A stretch of 64,000 nucleotides of DNA from DASRFA01 sp035651755 (GTDB lineage: Bacteria > Desulfobacterota > Binatia > UBA12015): NCBI GenBank assembly GCA_035651755.1, contig DASRFA010000029.1, forward strand, positions 1-64,000, written 5' to 3'. Under the pieces are notes generated by a model. The model ran no database searches. It was given only the letters and a program-made list of their open reading frames with translations, and was not told the origin of the DNA. The position numbers were made by a program, and so were the translations under genes. Below, piece by piece: positions 8,903 through 16,044 of the stretch (positions within the stretch are counted from its first letter, which is position 1; every line of letters starts with the position of its first letter).

Positions 8903-8975
8903 GGCTCGGCTTTGCCTACGGGGGGTTGTCCAACGAGGGAGACGCTTCCCTCGCCCCGTTCGGCAAAGCCGAACC
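8903..8975. repeat. 14-bp inverted repeat with one mismatch
   Basis: GGCTCGGCTTTGCC (8903-8916) and GGCAAAGCCGAACC (8962-8975) are inverted copies with one mismatch, 45 bases apart. The interval and the flanks hold further C- and G-runs such as CCTCGCCCC and GGGCGGGGCGAG. The block lies between the carboxylase leader and a broken secreted-protein gene. It could be an interspersed intergenic repeat or a transcription terminator; no T-tract is present. Confidence 0.45.
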
Positions 8976-9061
8976 GGGCCCCACTCCCTGCGGGGCTCGC
9001 TTCGCTCGCTGCTCGCTGGTCGTTGTCGCGGGGGTTGGGCGGGGCGAGCGTCACTGGTCGT

Positions 9062-9343
9062 TCAGGGGGGAGAACCTGTGCGATGTCGAAGGTCTGGTTC
9101 AGCGGCGCGATCGTCACGTCGAGGTTCAGGTTCGGGAGGGTCACGCTCGCGGGACCGTTCTCGATCCACTGGCTGCACTGGAATGGCCGGCCGGCGAGCG
9201 TGATGACCTGCGTCCCGCCCTGAAGCGAGTTCGGATCGTCGACGTCGACGTGCCGGTCGTGACCGCCGCGTGGACGGCGTCGCGCCAGACGGCGTCTCGA
9301 GCGCGGCGACGACGATGAAGGCCGCGACGGCTGCTCGGGGCAT
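9062..9343 (-). pseudogene. frameshifted small secreted-protein gene
   Basis: The ATG at 9343 starts a short hydrophobic leader (MPRAAVAAFIVVAALE), but the frame then turns into Arg/Pro-rich shadow sequence and stops at 9062. A different frame over 9070-9245 reads as ordinary protein, with segments such as GGTQVITLAGRPFQC and LNLDVTIAPLNQTFDIAQ. The simplest reading is one gene with a frameshift between about 9245 and 9300, either a real mutation or an assembly error. The product would have been a small exported protein of unknown function. Confidence 0.45.
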
Positions 9344-9437
9344 CGGTCGCGATGCATGGTCCGCGGCTGCGCGGGAGGCAATCCAGATTTCGCGCGGACG
9401 AGGACCCGCTGCGGCGGCATCCCGGCGCGGCGGTCGA

Positions 9438-10613
9438 TCAGCGTGGCAATCCGAGCAGCTGGTGCGCGATCACCTGGCGCTGGATCTCCGACGTCCCGCC
9501 CATGATCGTGTCGGCGCGCGAGAAGAGGAAGAAGCGGAGCCACCGGCCGGCCCACTCGGCGCGCTCGTCGTCGAGCCCGAGGAGCCCGCTCGCTCCGAGC
9601 ACCTCCATCGCGAGCGACCGCACGCGCTGCGAGAGCTCGCTCCCGAAGAGCTTCTCGAGCGACGTCTTGGGACCGATCGGCTCGCCGCGCGTCTCCGCCG
9701 TCAGGCTGCGACAGCCGAGAAGGCGCATGATCTCGAGATCGATGTGCGCCTGGGCGAGCTGCTGGCGTACGCTCGGGTCGCGGTCCGCGCCGCGCCGGCG
9801 CGCGAGTTCGAGGAGCTGCGCCAGGTCCTCCGTCATGTAGCCGTGGAACATGAACGCCCACATCGGACCGCGCTCGTGCGCGAGGATGCCCATCGCGATC
9901 TTCCAGCCGTCGCCCGGCTTTCCGACGACGTGGTCGCGCGGGACGCGGACCTGATCGAAGAAGACCTCGTTGAACTCCGCCTCGCCCGTCATCTGGCGGA
10001 GCGGACGGACGTCGATGCCGGGCTGCTTCATGTCGACGAGGAGCGCAGAGATGCCGGCGTGCTTCTTTGCGTCGGGATCGGTGCGGGCGAGGAGGAAGCA
10101 CCAGTCCGCGACCTCGGCGACGCTCGTCCAGACCTTCTGGCCGCTCACGACCCAGTGGTCGCCGTCGAGGACGGCGCGCGTCCGGAGGCCGCCGAGGTCG
10201 GAGCCGGCGTTCGGCTCGGAGAAGCCCTGGCACCAGAGCTCCTCGGCGGTGCGGATCTTCTCGAGCCAGCGGCTCTTCTGCGCTTCGCTCCCGTGCTCGA
10301 TCAGCGCCGGGCCGACGAGGTCGAGGCCGACGTGCCCGATGAGGCGCGGCGCGTGCGCGCGGATGAGCTCGGTCTGGACGATGATGCGCTCGGCGAGCGA
10401 GGCGTCGCGCCCGCCCCACGCGCGCGGCCAGTCGAGCGCGACGTAGCGGCCTTCCGCGAGCCGCGCCTGCCAGCGGCGCGCCAGGTCGCGGCGCTCGTCC
10501 GTCCAGGGCTCCTTCGGGTGGTCGCTCCGCCACGCCGGCGGCAAATGGTCCGCGAGCCACTGGCGGAGATCGTCCCGGAAGCGCCGCTCGTCGTCGGTGA
10601 GGTCGAAGTCCAT
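9438..10613 (-). CDS. acyl-CoA dehydrogenase
   Basis: This 391-residue protein oxidises an acyl-CoA to the enoyl-CoA with FAD and is full length for the family. An N-terminal helical domain (1-120) is followed by the beta domain with GFSEPNAGSDL and the C-terminal helical domain ending IMGGTSEIQRQVIA. The residue at the position of the MCAD catalytic glutamate (YEGT) is Gly here. The base should therefore lie elsewhere, as in isovaleryl- and long-chain-type members. It is divergent from the crotonase at 11076, which catalyses the next beta-oxidation step. The chain length or branch specificity is not readable from sequence. Confidence 0.9.
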   Translation of the reverse strand: MDFDLTDDERRFRDDLRQWLADHLPPAWRSDHPKEPWTDERRDLARRWQARLAEGRYVALDWPRAWGGRDASLAERIIVQTELIRAHAPRLIGHVGLDLVGPALIEHGSEAQKSRWLEKIRTAEELWCQGFSEPNAGSDLGGLRTRAVLDGDHWVVSGQKVWTSVAEVADWCFLLARTDPDAKKHAGISALLVDMKQPGIDVRPLRQMTGEAEFNEVFFDQVRVPRDHVVGKPGDGWKIAMGILAHERGPMWAFMFHGYMTEDLAQLLELARRRGADRDPSVRQQLAQAHIDLEIMRLLGCRSLTAETRGEPIGPKTSLEKLFGSELSQRVRSLAMEVLGASGLLGLDDERAEWAGRWLRFFLFSRADTIMGGTSEIQRQVIAHQLLGLPR

Positions 10614-10682
10614 CGCGCGGGCCGCTCGGCCGGCGCGATTGTTAGTCGACGGGGCTCCGGGGCGCCAGGCAGACCCGCGCCG

Positions 10683-10889
10683 TCAGACGACGGTCGCGCC
10701 GACGGGCTCGGTGCGCGACCTGCCCGGAAGAGCGCTTGCGGCCACCGCGAGCGCGCGCACGAGGAGCGCGAGGGATCCGAAGCCGCCCGGCGTCGCGACG
10801 GGCGGGGCGGACTCGAGGAGCGCGTCCGACGTGCGCAGCTCGTGGCCGGCCTCGTCGCCGATCAGGTCGAGCGGCAGGCAACAGTCCAT
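10683..10889 (-). CDS. 68-residue hypothetical protein
   Basis: A small open frame begins MDCCLPLDLIGDEAGHE and contains one hydrophobic stretch (about residues 36-54, SLALLVRALAVAASAL). It lies upstream of the acyl-CoA dehydrogenase on the same strand, inside the divergent intergenic region before the crotonase at 11076. Its amino-acid composition looks more natural than the competing frames, but no ribosome site is obvious. The remaining 186 bases (10890-11075) show no gene and should hold the crotonase promoter. Confidence 0.3.
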   Translation of the reverse strand: MDCCLPLDLIGDEAGHELRTSDALLESAPPVATPGGFGSLALLVRALAVAASALPGRSRTEPVGATVV

Positions 10890-11075
10890 GTGCGGACGAT
10901 GCAGCAAGTGGGGTGCCGACCGCGGATCGTCCACTTCTCGGGGCTGCCCACCCGTCCTGTGTAAAATCGCGCAAGAAAAATTGCTGCCTGCGCGAACCGG
11001 GCCGGCGCGGTCGGATCGGCCCTCCGTCCGGACGAGCGGTTGGCGGGGTCTCGGGACCTCTGATAGCCGCGCACC

Positions 11076-11849
11076 ATGGCGGAAACCGTGGACCTCGATT
11101 CGCGCTACCTCGTCGCCCACAAGGACGACGGCATCCTGACCGTCCGGATCGACCGCCCCGACCGCCGGAACGCGCTCACGATCGAGATGTACCACGGCAT
11201 CAAGAAGGCGTGCGTGGTCGCGGAGCGCGACCCGGAGATCGACGTGCTGGTCGTGACCGGCACGGGCGAGCACTTCTGCGTCGGCGGCGAGATGGGCGAC
11301 AAGCACGAGGGCGGGGCGCCGATCGACCGCTTCACGGACGCGCTCGACCTGACGCCGTTCGTCCAGCTCGAGCGCTGTCCGAAGACCGTCCTCATGCGCA
11401 TCAACGGGATGTGCCAGGGCGGAGGCCTCGTGATGACGATCATGAGCGACCTCTCGGTCGTCTCGGATCGCGCCCGCTTCCGCGTGCCGGAGCTCCTGCG
11501 CGGCGTCGCCGACTGCTATCTCGCCGGCCGCCTCGCGCCGCGCATCGGCGTCGCGCGCGCGAAGCATCTCCTCTTCACCGCCCAGTACTTCTCCGCGCAG
11601 GAGGCGTACGACATGGGCCTCGTCGGCCGCGTCGTCCCCCACGACGACCTCGACAGCGCCGTGGCCGAAACGATCGCCCAGGTCCGCCTGACGGGCCCCG
11701 CCGCGCGCCGGGCCATCAAGCGCGACCTGAACCGCCACCTCCCGCCCCTCGACCTCGGCATGTTCCAGGACTCCCTCGTCGGCGAAGAATGCCGAGAGGG
11801 CTTCCGCGCCTTCGTCGAAAAGCGTCCCCCCAACTGGCCAAGAATTTAA
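11076..11849 (+). CDS. enoyl-CoA hydratase/isomerase family protein
   Basis: This 257-residue crotonase-fold protein has the first oxyanion-hole segment around EHFCVGGEM and the second around NGMCQGGGL. Of the two classical hydratase glutamates, the second is present (VPELLRG). The first, usually in GGGxEL, is replaced (GGGLVM). That pattern fits an isomerase, hydrolase or other crotonase activity rather than standard hydration. It stands alone on the plus strand, divergent from the acyl-CoA dehydrogenase, and is followed by about 300 bases without a gene. Confidence 0.85.
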   Translation: MAETVDLDSRYLVAHKDDGILTVRIDRPDRRNALTIEMYHGIKKACVVAERDPEIDVLVVTGTGEHFCVGGEMGDKHEGGAPIDRFTDALDLTPFVQLERCPKTVLMRINGMCQGGGLVMTIMSDLSVVSDRARFRVPELLRGVADCYLAGRLAPRIGVARAKHLLFTAQYFSAQEAYDMGLVGRVVPHDDLDSAVAETIAQVRLTGPAARRAIKRDLNRHLPPLDLGMFQDSLVGEECREGFRAFVEKRPPNWPRI

Positions 11850-11998
11850 ACCGTCCATGACGGCGAACGCCCGCCGATCGCCGGGCGCGCCCCATGCAAA
11901 CCCGCCGGCGTGTGTAGCGAGCTCACCGCAGTCACCCTGCGCCGACGGAGCCGGAGCCGTGTTTGCGGGCAAGCGAGCGACTGTCGAACGAGCGGGAC

Positions 11999-12021
11999 AA
12001 TCAATCGCGCCCACATTGATT
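11999..12021. promoter_or_regulatory. AT-rich 7-bp palindrome upstream of dinB
   Basis: AATCAAT (11999-12005) and ATTGATT (12015-12021) form a perfect inverted repeat around a 9-base GC spacer, 130 bases before the dinB start. It is one of very few AT-rich spots in the 300-base gap between the crotonase and dinB (11850-12150), which otherwise shows no gene. An operator is plausible. It does not match a LexA box that I know. Confidence 0.3.
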
Positions 12022-12150
12022 CATGAGACAATTCGGCGCGCTCGGCGACCCGCGAGCGAGACCCGGAGCGAGCGGCCGCACACGCGGCTGCGGCGGACCA
12101 CAGGCACCGACGCTGGCACCCCGGAAACGCGCGGCGTAGCCTCCGGCACG

Positions 12151-13392
12151 ATGGACCCGCGCCCGCGCGTCGTGCTGCACGCCGACATGGACGCGTTCTA
12201 CGCGTCGATCGAGCAGCGCGACCGCCCCGAGCTCCGCGGCCGCCCGCTCATCGTCGGCGGCCCACCCCCGCGCGGCGTCGTCGCCGCAGCGTCGTACGAG
12301 GTGCGCCCCTTCGGCGTCCACTCCGCGATGCCGACCGTCGAGGCTCTGCGCCGCTGTCCCGACGCCGTCGTCCTCGGCGGCGACATGAAGAAGTACGCCC
12401 GCGAGTCGCGCCGCATCCGCGCGATCTTCGACGCGTTCTCGCCCGACGTGGAGCCGCTCTCGCTCGACGAGGCCTTCCTCGACTTGACGGACTGCATGCG
12501 CGCGCTCGGCGGCACGCCGCGCGAGATCGCGCAGCGCTTGAAGGATCGCGTGCGCGCCGAGACCGGGCTCGCCGTCTCGATCGGGATCGCGCCCGTCAAG
12601 ATGGCCGCGAAGATCGCGAGCGACCTGTCGAAGCCCGACGGCCTGCTCGAGGTCGCGCCGGACGGCGTCCCCGCGTTCCTCGCGCCGCTCCCGATCGGGC
12701 GCCTCTGGGGGGTCGGGCCGGTCACCGAGGCGGACCTCCGCGGGCTCGGGCTCGCGACGATCGGCGACCTCGCGTCCCTCGACCTCGCCGCGCTCGCGCG
12801 CGAGCGCTCCGTGAGCGGGCCGCTTCTGGCGTCCCTCGCGCGGCTGCAGCACCTCGCGCGCGGCGAGGACGAGCGCTCCGTCGACGCCGATCGCGACGCG
12901 CTCTCCTACGGCGAGGAGAACACCTTCGCGCGCGACGTGAGCGAGCGCGCGACGCTCCGGGACGCGATCGTGCAGCACGCGGAGGCGGTCGCGCGCCGCC
13001 TGCGGACCGACCGCGTCGCCGGCGACGTCGTCCGCCTGAAGGCCAAGTCGACCGAGCGCCTCGCGCAGCCCGGGAAGTACCGCCTCTACACGCGCCAGAC
13101 GACGCTCGCCGCGCCGACGGACGACGGCGGAGCGATCGCGCGCGCCGCGCTCGCGCTGCTCGATCGCGGCGGCCTGCCGCGGCCGCTCCGCCTGATCGGG
13201 GTGGCGGTCGCAGGGATTCGACCGGCGGCGGCGTCGATTGGGGAGCAGATGTCGCTCTTCGATCGGAGCCGCCGCGAGCTGAACCGCGCGCTCGACGCGA
13301 TCGTCGGCCGCTGGGGCACCGGCGCGATCCGCCGCGGCGCGGGCGGCGCCGAGAAGGCCTCGCCGACCCTCGGCGTGAAGCGCGGCGAGTGA
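12151..13392 (+). CDS. dinB: DNA polymerase IV (Y family)
   Basis: This 413-residue translesion polymerase has the catalytic acidic residues Asp12 (HADMDAFYASIE) and Asp106/Glu107 (LSLDEAFLD). Helix-hairpin-helix and little-finger regions follow. Near the C-terminus QMSLF matches the beta-clamp-binding motif, so the protein should be recruited to replication forks. I use the ATG at 12151; the open frame continues upstream for 98 codons but that part has no coding character. The stop overlaps the start of the GT2-methyltransferase gene, so the two are co-transcribed despite unrelated functions. Confidence 0.93.
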   Translation: MDPRPRVVLHADMDAFYASIEQRDRPELRGRPLIVGGPPPRGVVAAASYEVRPFGVHSAMPTVEALRRCPDAVVLGGDMKKYARESRRIRAIFDAFSPDVEPLSLDEAFLDLTDCMRALGGTPREIAQRLKDRVRAETGLAVSIGIAPVKMAAKIASDLSKPDGLLEVAPDGVPAFLAPLPIGRLWGVGPVTEADLRGLGLATIGDLASLDLAALARERSVSGPLLASLARLQHLARGEDERSVDADRDALSYGEENTFARDVSERATLRDAIVQHAEAVARRLRTDRVAGDVVRLKAKSTERLAQPGKYRLYTRQTTLAAPTDDGGAIARAALALLDRGGLPRPLRLIGVAVAGIRPAAASIGEQMSLFDRSRRELNRALDAIVGRWGTGAIRRGAGGAEKASPTLGVKRGE

Positions 13393-15062
13393 TGGCCGAG
13401 ACGGAGCGCGTCCCGGGCCTGAGCCTCGTCGTCCCGGCGCGCGACGAGGAGCTACGGCTCCCGCGCACGCTGGCGGCCGCGTCGCGAGCGCTCCCCGGGC
13501 TCGCGGCCGAGAGCGAGATCGTCGTCGTCGACGACGGCAGCCGCGACGCGACCGCTGACGTCGCGGAGGGCTTCGCCGGTCCGGTTCCCGTGCGCGTCGT
13601 CGGGCTCTCCGAGAATCGCGGGAAGGGCGCGGCCGTCGCGGCCGGCATCGCCGCCGCGCGCCACCCGCTGGTCGCCTTCACCGACGCGGACTGCCCGTAC
13701 GACCTCGAGTCGCTCCGGCCGATGCTCGCGGCGCTCGCGCGCGGCACGGCGGACGTCGCGATCGGCGCGCGCGAGCTTCCCGAGTCGCAGGTGAACCGCG
13801 GCTACGGCCTCGTTCGCCTGGTCTCCGGGAAGCTCTTCTCGCTCTTCACCTGGCTCGCGATCGGCCTCCCGTTCCGCGACTCGCAGTGCGGCCTGAAGGC
13901 GTTCCGCACCGATGCGGCGCGCGCGCTCTTCGCCGTCCGCACCGTCGATCGCTTCGGCTTCGACTTCGAGGTGCTCGCGGCGGCGCTCGCGAACGGGCTC
14001 GTCGTCGAGCGCTTTCCCGTCCGCCTCACGCACGACGACGACTCGCGCATCGACCTCGTGCGCGACAGCCTCGAGATGGCGCGCGATCTCGTGCGCGTCC
14101 GGCGGCGGCTCCGCGCCGGCGCGTATCGCTTTTCCGGAAGCGCGGGCCAGCAGGGCGAAGAGCGCTGCCCGCTGTGCGGCGACGCCGGTTTTCGGCCGCG
14201 CGTCGAGCGCGCCGGTCATCGCATGGTCGAATGCTCGGCATGCGGGCTCTGGTACCTGCGCCCGATGCCCACGCGCGCCGCGCTCGAGCGCTTCTACGGC
14301 GCCGACTACTACGCGAGCGAGGAGTCGTGCTCCGCGGGCTACGGCGACTACGCCGCGCTCGCGGACGATCTGCGCGCGACCTTCCGCCGCCGCCTGGCGC
14401 TCGTGACCGAAGTGCCGCCGAGCGCCCGCCTGCTCGACGTCGGCGGCGGGTACGGCTACCTCGCCGACGCCGCGGCTGCGGACGGCCGCTTCCGCGAGCG
14501 CTGGGTCGTCGAGGCGAGCGGCGACGCGGCCGCGCGCGTCGCGGGCGGGCATCGCGTCGTCGTCGGGTGGTTTCCCGACGTCGCGCTGCCCGACGGCTTC
14601 TTCGACGTCGTGAGCCTTCAGGACTGTCTCGAGCACCTGCCGGATCCGCGCGCCGCGCTCGCGCGGGCGCGCGACGTCCTGCGCGCCGGCGGCGTCCTCA
14701 TCTTGACGACGCCGAACACGCGGAGCTGGCTCGCGCGCCTGCAGGGCCGCCGCTGGCTCTCGCTCAAGTTCCCCGAGCACGTCGTCCTGTTCTCGCGCGA
14801 TTCGCTCGCGCGCGCGCTCGGCGAGGCGGGCTTTCGCGTGGAGCGGATGGAGAGCGCGCGCCAGGTGGCGCGGGTCGACTTCGTGCTCTCGCGGCTCTTC
14901 GCGGGACGCCCCCGGCTCGTCGAGCGGGCTCTCGCGGTCGCGCGCGCCCTCGGCGTCGCGTCGCGCGGTCTCGCCGTCCCGTCGGGCTCGCTGACGGTCG
15001 TCGCGCGGGTCGACGAGAACGCGCGCGCGGCGCGTGCCGAGCGCCACGCCTGCACCGCGTGA
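13389..15062 (+). CDS. GT2 glycosyltransferase - zinc ribbon - methyltransferase fusion
   Basis: This 557-residue chain has three parts. Residues 1-240 are a family-2 glycosyltransferase of the dolichyl-phosphate-sugar type, with VVDDGS (47-52) and a TDADCPYD metal site (98-105). Residues 258-292 hold CPLC and CSAC pairs followed by GLWYL, a small zinc ribbon. Residues 345-557 are a class-I SAM methyltransferase with LLDVGGGYGYLA (348-359) and LQDCLEHLPDP. Ribbon plus methyltransferase is a pair often found in sugar-modifying methyltransferases. The fusion suggests a single enzyme that transfers and methylates a sugar at the membrane for a surface glycan. The GTG at 13389, or the ATG at 13392, overlaps the dinB stop. 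No other glycan gene is adjacent. Confidence 0.85.
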   Translation: MMAETERVPGLSLVVPARDEELRLPRTLAAASRALPGLAAESEIVVVDDGSRDATADVAEGFAGPVPVRVVGLSENRGKGAAVAAGIAAARHPLVAFTDADCPYDLESLRPMLAALARGTADVAIGARELPESQVNRGYGLVRLVSGKLFSLFTWLAIGLPFRDSQCGLKAFRTDAARALFAVRTVDRFGFDFEVLAAALANGLVVERFPVRLTHDDDSRIDLVRDSLEMARDLVRVRRRLRAGAYRFSGSAGQQGEERCPLCGDAGFRPRVERAGHRMVECSACGLWYLRPMPTRAALERFYGADYYASEESCSAGYGDYAALADDLRATFRRRLALVTEVPPSARLLDVGGGYGYLADAAAADGRFRERWVVEASGDAAARVAGGHRVVVGWFPDVALPDGFFDVVSLQDCLEHLPDPRAALARARDVLRAGGVLILTTPNTRSWLARLQGRRWLSLKFPEHVVLFSRDSLARALGEAGFRVERMESARQVARVDFVLSRLFAGRPRLVERALAVARALGVASRGLAVPSGSLTVVARVDENARAARAERHACTA

Positions 15063-15238
15063 AGGTCGCGTCGGCTTGACTGGCGCGCCGGAACCTGAGA
15101 GCCAGTCCTTGGCCGGAATTCGTGGCCTGACGCGCGCCGGGCCGGCGGGTGAAGGAGAGGGGGCGCGCGACGGGTCGAGAGCCGGGTGCGCGCGGAGACC
15201 AACCAGCGACGCGCGCATGCTCGCGCCGCCGGCGGCGC

Positions 15239-15667
15239 TCACACGGGGCAGGAAACGCGGAAGCCCTCCCGGCGCGCGGCGTCCGCGAGGCGCCGATCGA
15301 GAGTGACGACGGGCAGGAGGCGCGGTTGCTCGTCGCACGCGACGAGCGCGGCTGCGAGCTGCAGAGCGTCGGCCGCGCGCAGTTCGTGGAGTGCGAGAAG
15401 ACGGCGGGCGCGTAGCTCGACCTGCGCCAGTTCGTCCACGCATGCCCACGCTCGCTCGAGGACGGCGAGATTCTCCTCTGCGGCGATGGCGGCCGCCTCG
15501 TCGAGCTCCCCGCTTCGCCGGCGGCGCCACAGTGCGCTCGTGACCTCCGCGCCGGTGAGCCGCCACACCAGGAGCTGCGCGTCGTCGCGCGCCAACCGCT
15601 GGACGGCACGGCTCGAAGACTCGTCCACCAGAAGCGGCACGACGGCCGAGCTGTCCCAGAACCTCAA
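15239..15667 (-). CDS. vapC: VapC-type PIN-domain RNase toxin
   Basis: This 142-residue PIN-domain protein carries the expected acidic residues: Asp5 (MRFWDSSA), a Glu in GAEVTSA, an Asp in AADALQLAAA and an Asp in VTLDRRLADAA. PIN toxins cut RNA with bound Mg2+. It starts with TTG and overlaps the upstream antitoxin gene by 4 bases (TTGA), the usual antitoxin-first arrangement. The 175 bases downstream, to the GT2-methyltransferase stop, contain nothing recognisable. Confidence 0.85.
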   Translation of the reverse strand: MRFWDSSAVVPLLVDESSSRAVQRLARDDAQLLVWRLTGAEVTSALWRRRRSGELDEAAAIAAEENLAVLERAWACVDELAQVELRARRLLALHELRAADALQLAAALVACDEQPRLLPVVTLDRRLADAARREGFRVSCPV

Positions 15668-15963
15668 CGGCCCGAGCGGCGCTCGTCGAGAAGCGCCTCG
15701 ACGACGCTCGCTGCCGGCTTTGGCAGCGGGCGATCCAGGAAGCCCTTGGGCAGCGACCCTCTGCCGCGATGGACGACGCCCTTCCGCTCGAGGTCGAGTA
15801 GGATCGCATCGATGCCGCTACCAGCCCGCTCGTCGCGTCCCAGCGGCACGATGTCCGCGACCGGTCGATCCCTGTCCATGACCCGCACGACGCCCCCTTT
15901 GCGAACATAGGCGATGTAGCGGCTCAGGTTGTTCTTCAGCTCGGAGATCTTGGCCTGCTTCAC
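15664..15963 (-). CDS. Phd/YefM-family antitoxin
   Basis: This 99-residue protein begins with the Phd/YefM pattern (KISELKNNLSRYIAYVRKGG, then VRVMDRDRPVADIVP). It should bind DNA through its N-terminus and neutralise the PIN toxin through its C-terminal half, which ends ASVVEALLDERR. The start is GTG. It precedes the PIN gene with a 4-base overlap, and such pairs repress their own promoter, which should lie in the 81 bases before 16045. Confidence 0.85.
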   Translation of the reverse strand: MKQAKISELKNNLSRYIAYVRKGGVVRVMDRDRPVADIVPLGRDERAGSGIDAILLDLERKGVVHRGRGSLPKGFLDRPLPKPAASVVEALLDERRSGR

Positions 15964-16044
15964 ATGGCCAACATAGCCTCAACGAGCCGGCGTTGCCAGC
16001 GTTTCCGCGGCGCCGAAGGCGGTCCTATCGACATCCGCATGCGC

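Noticed and set aside
8903..9010. Possible CRISPR array or IS end in the repeat-rich gap
   Set aside because: There is only one inverted pair and no regularly spaced direct repeats, transposase or target-site duplication.
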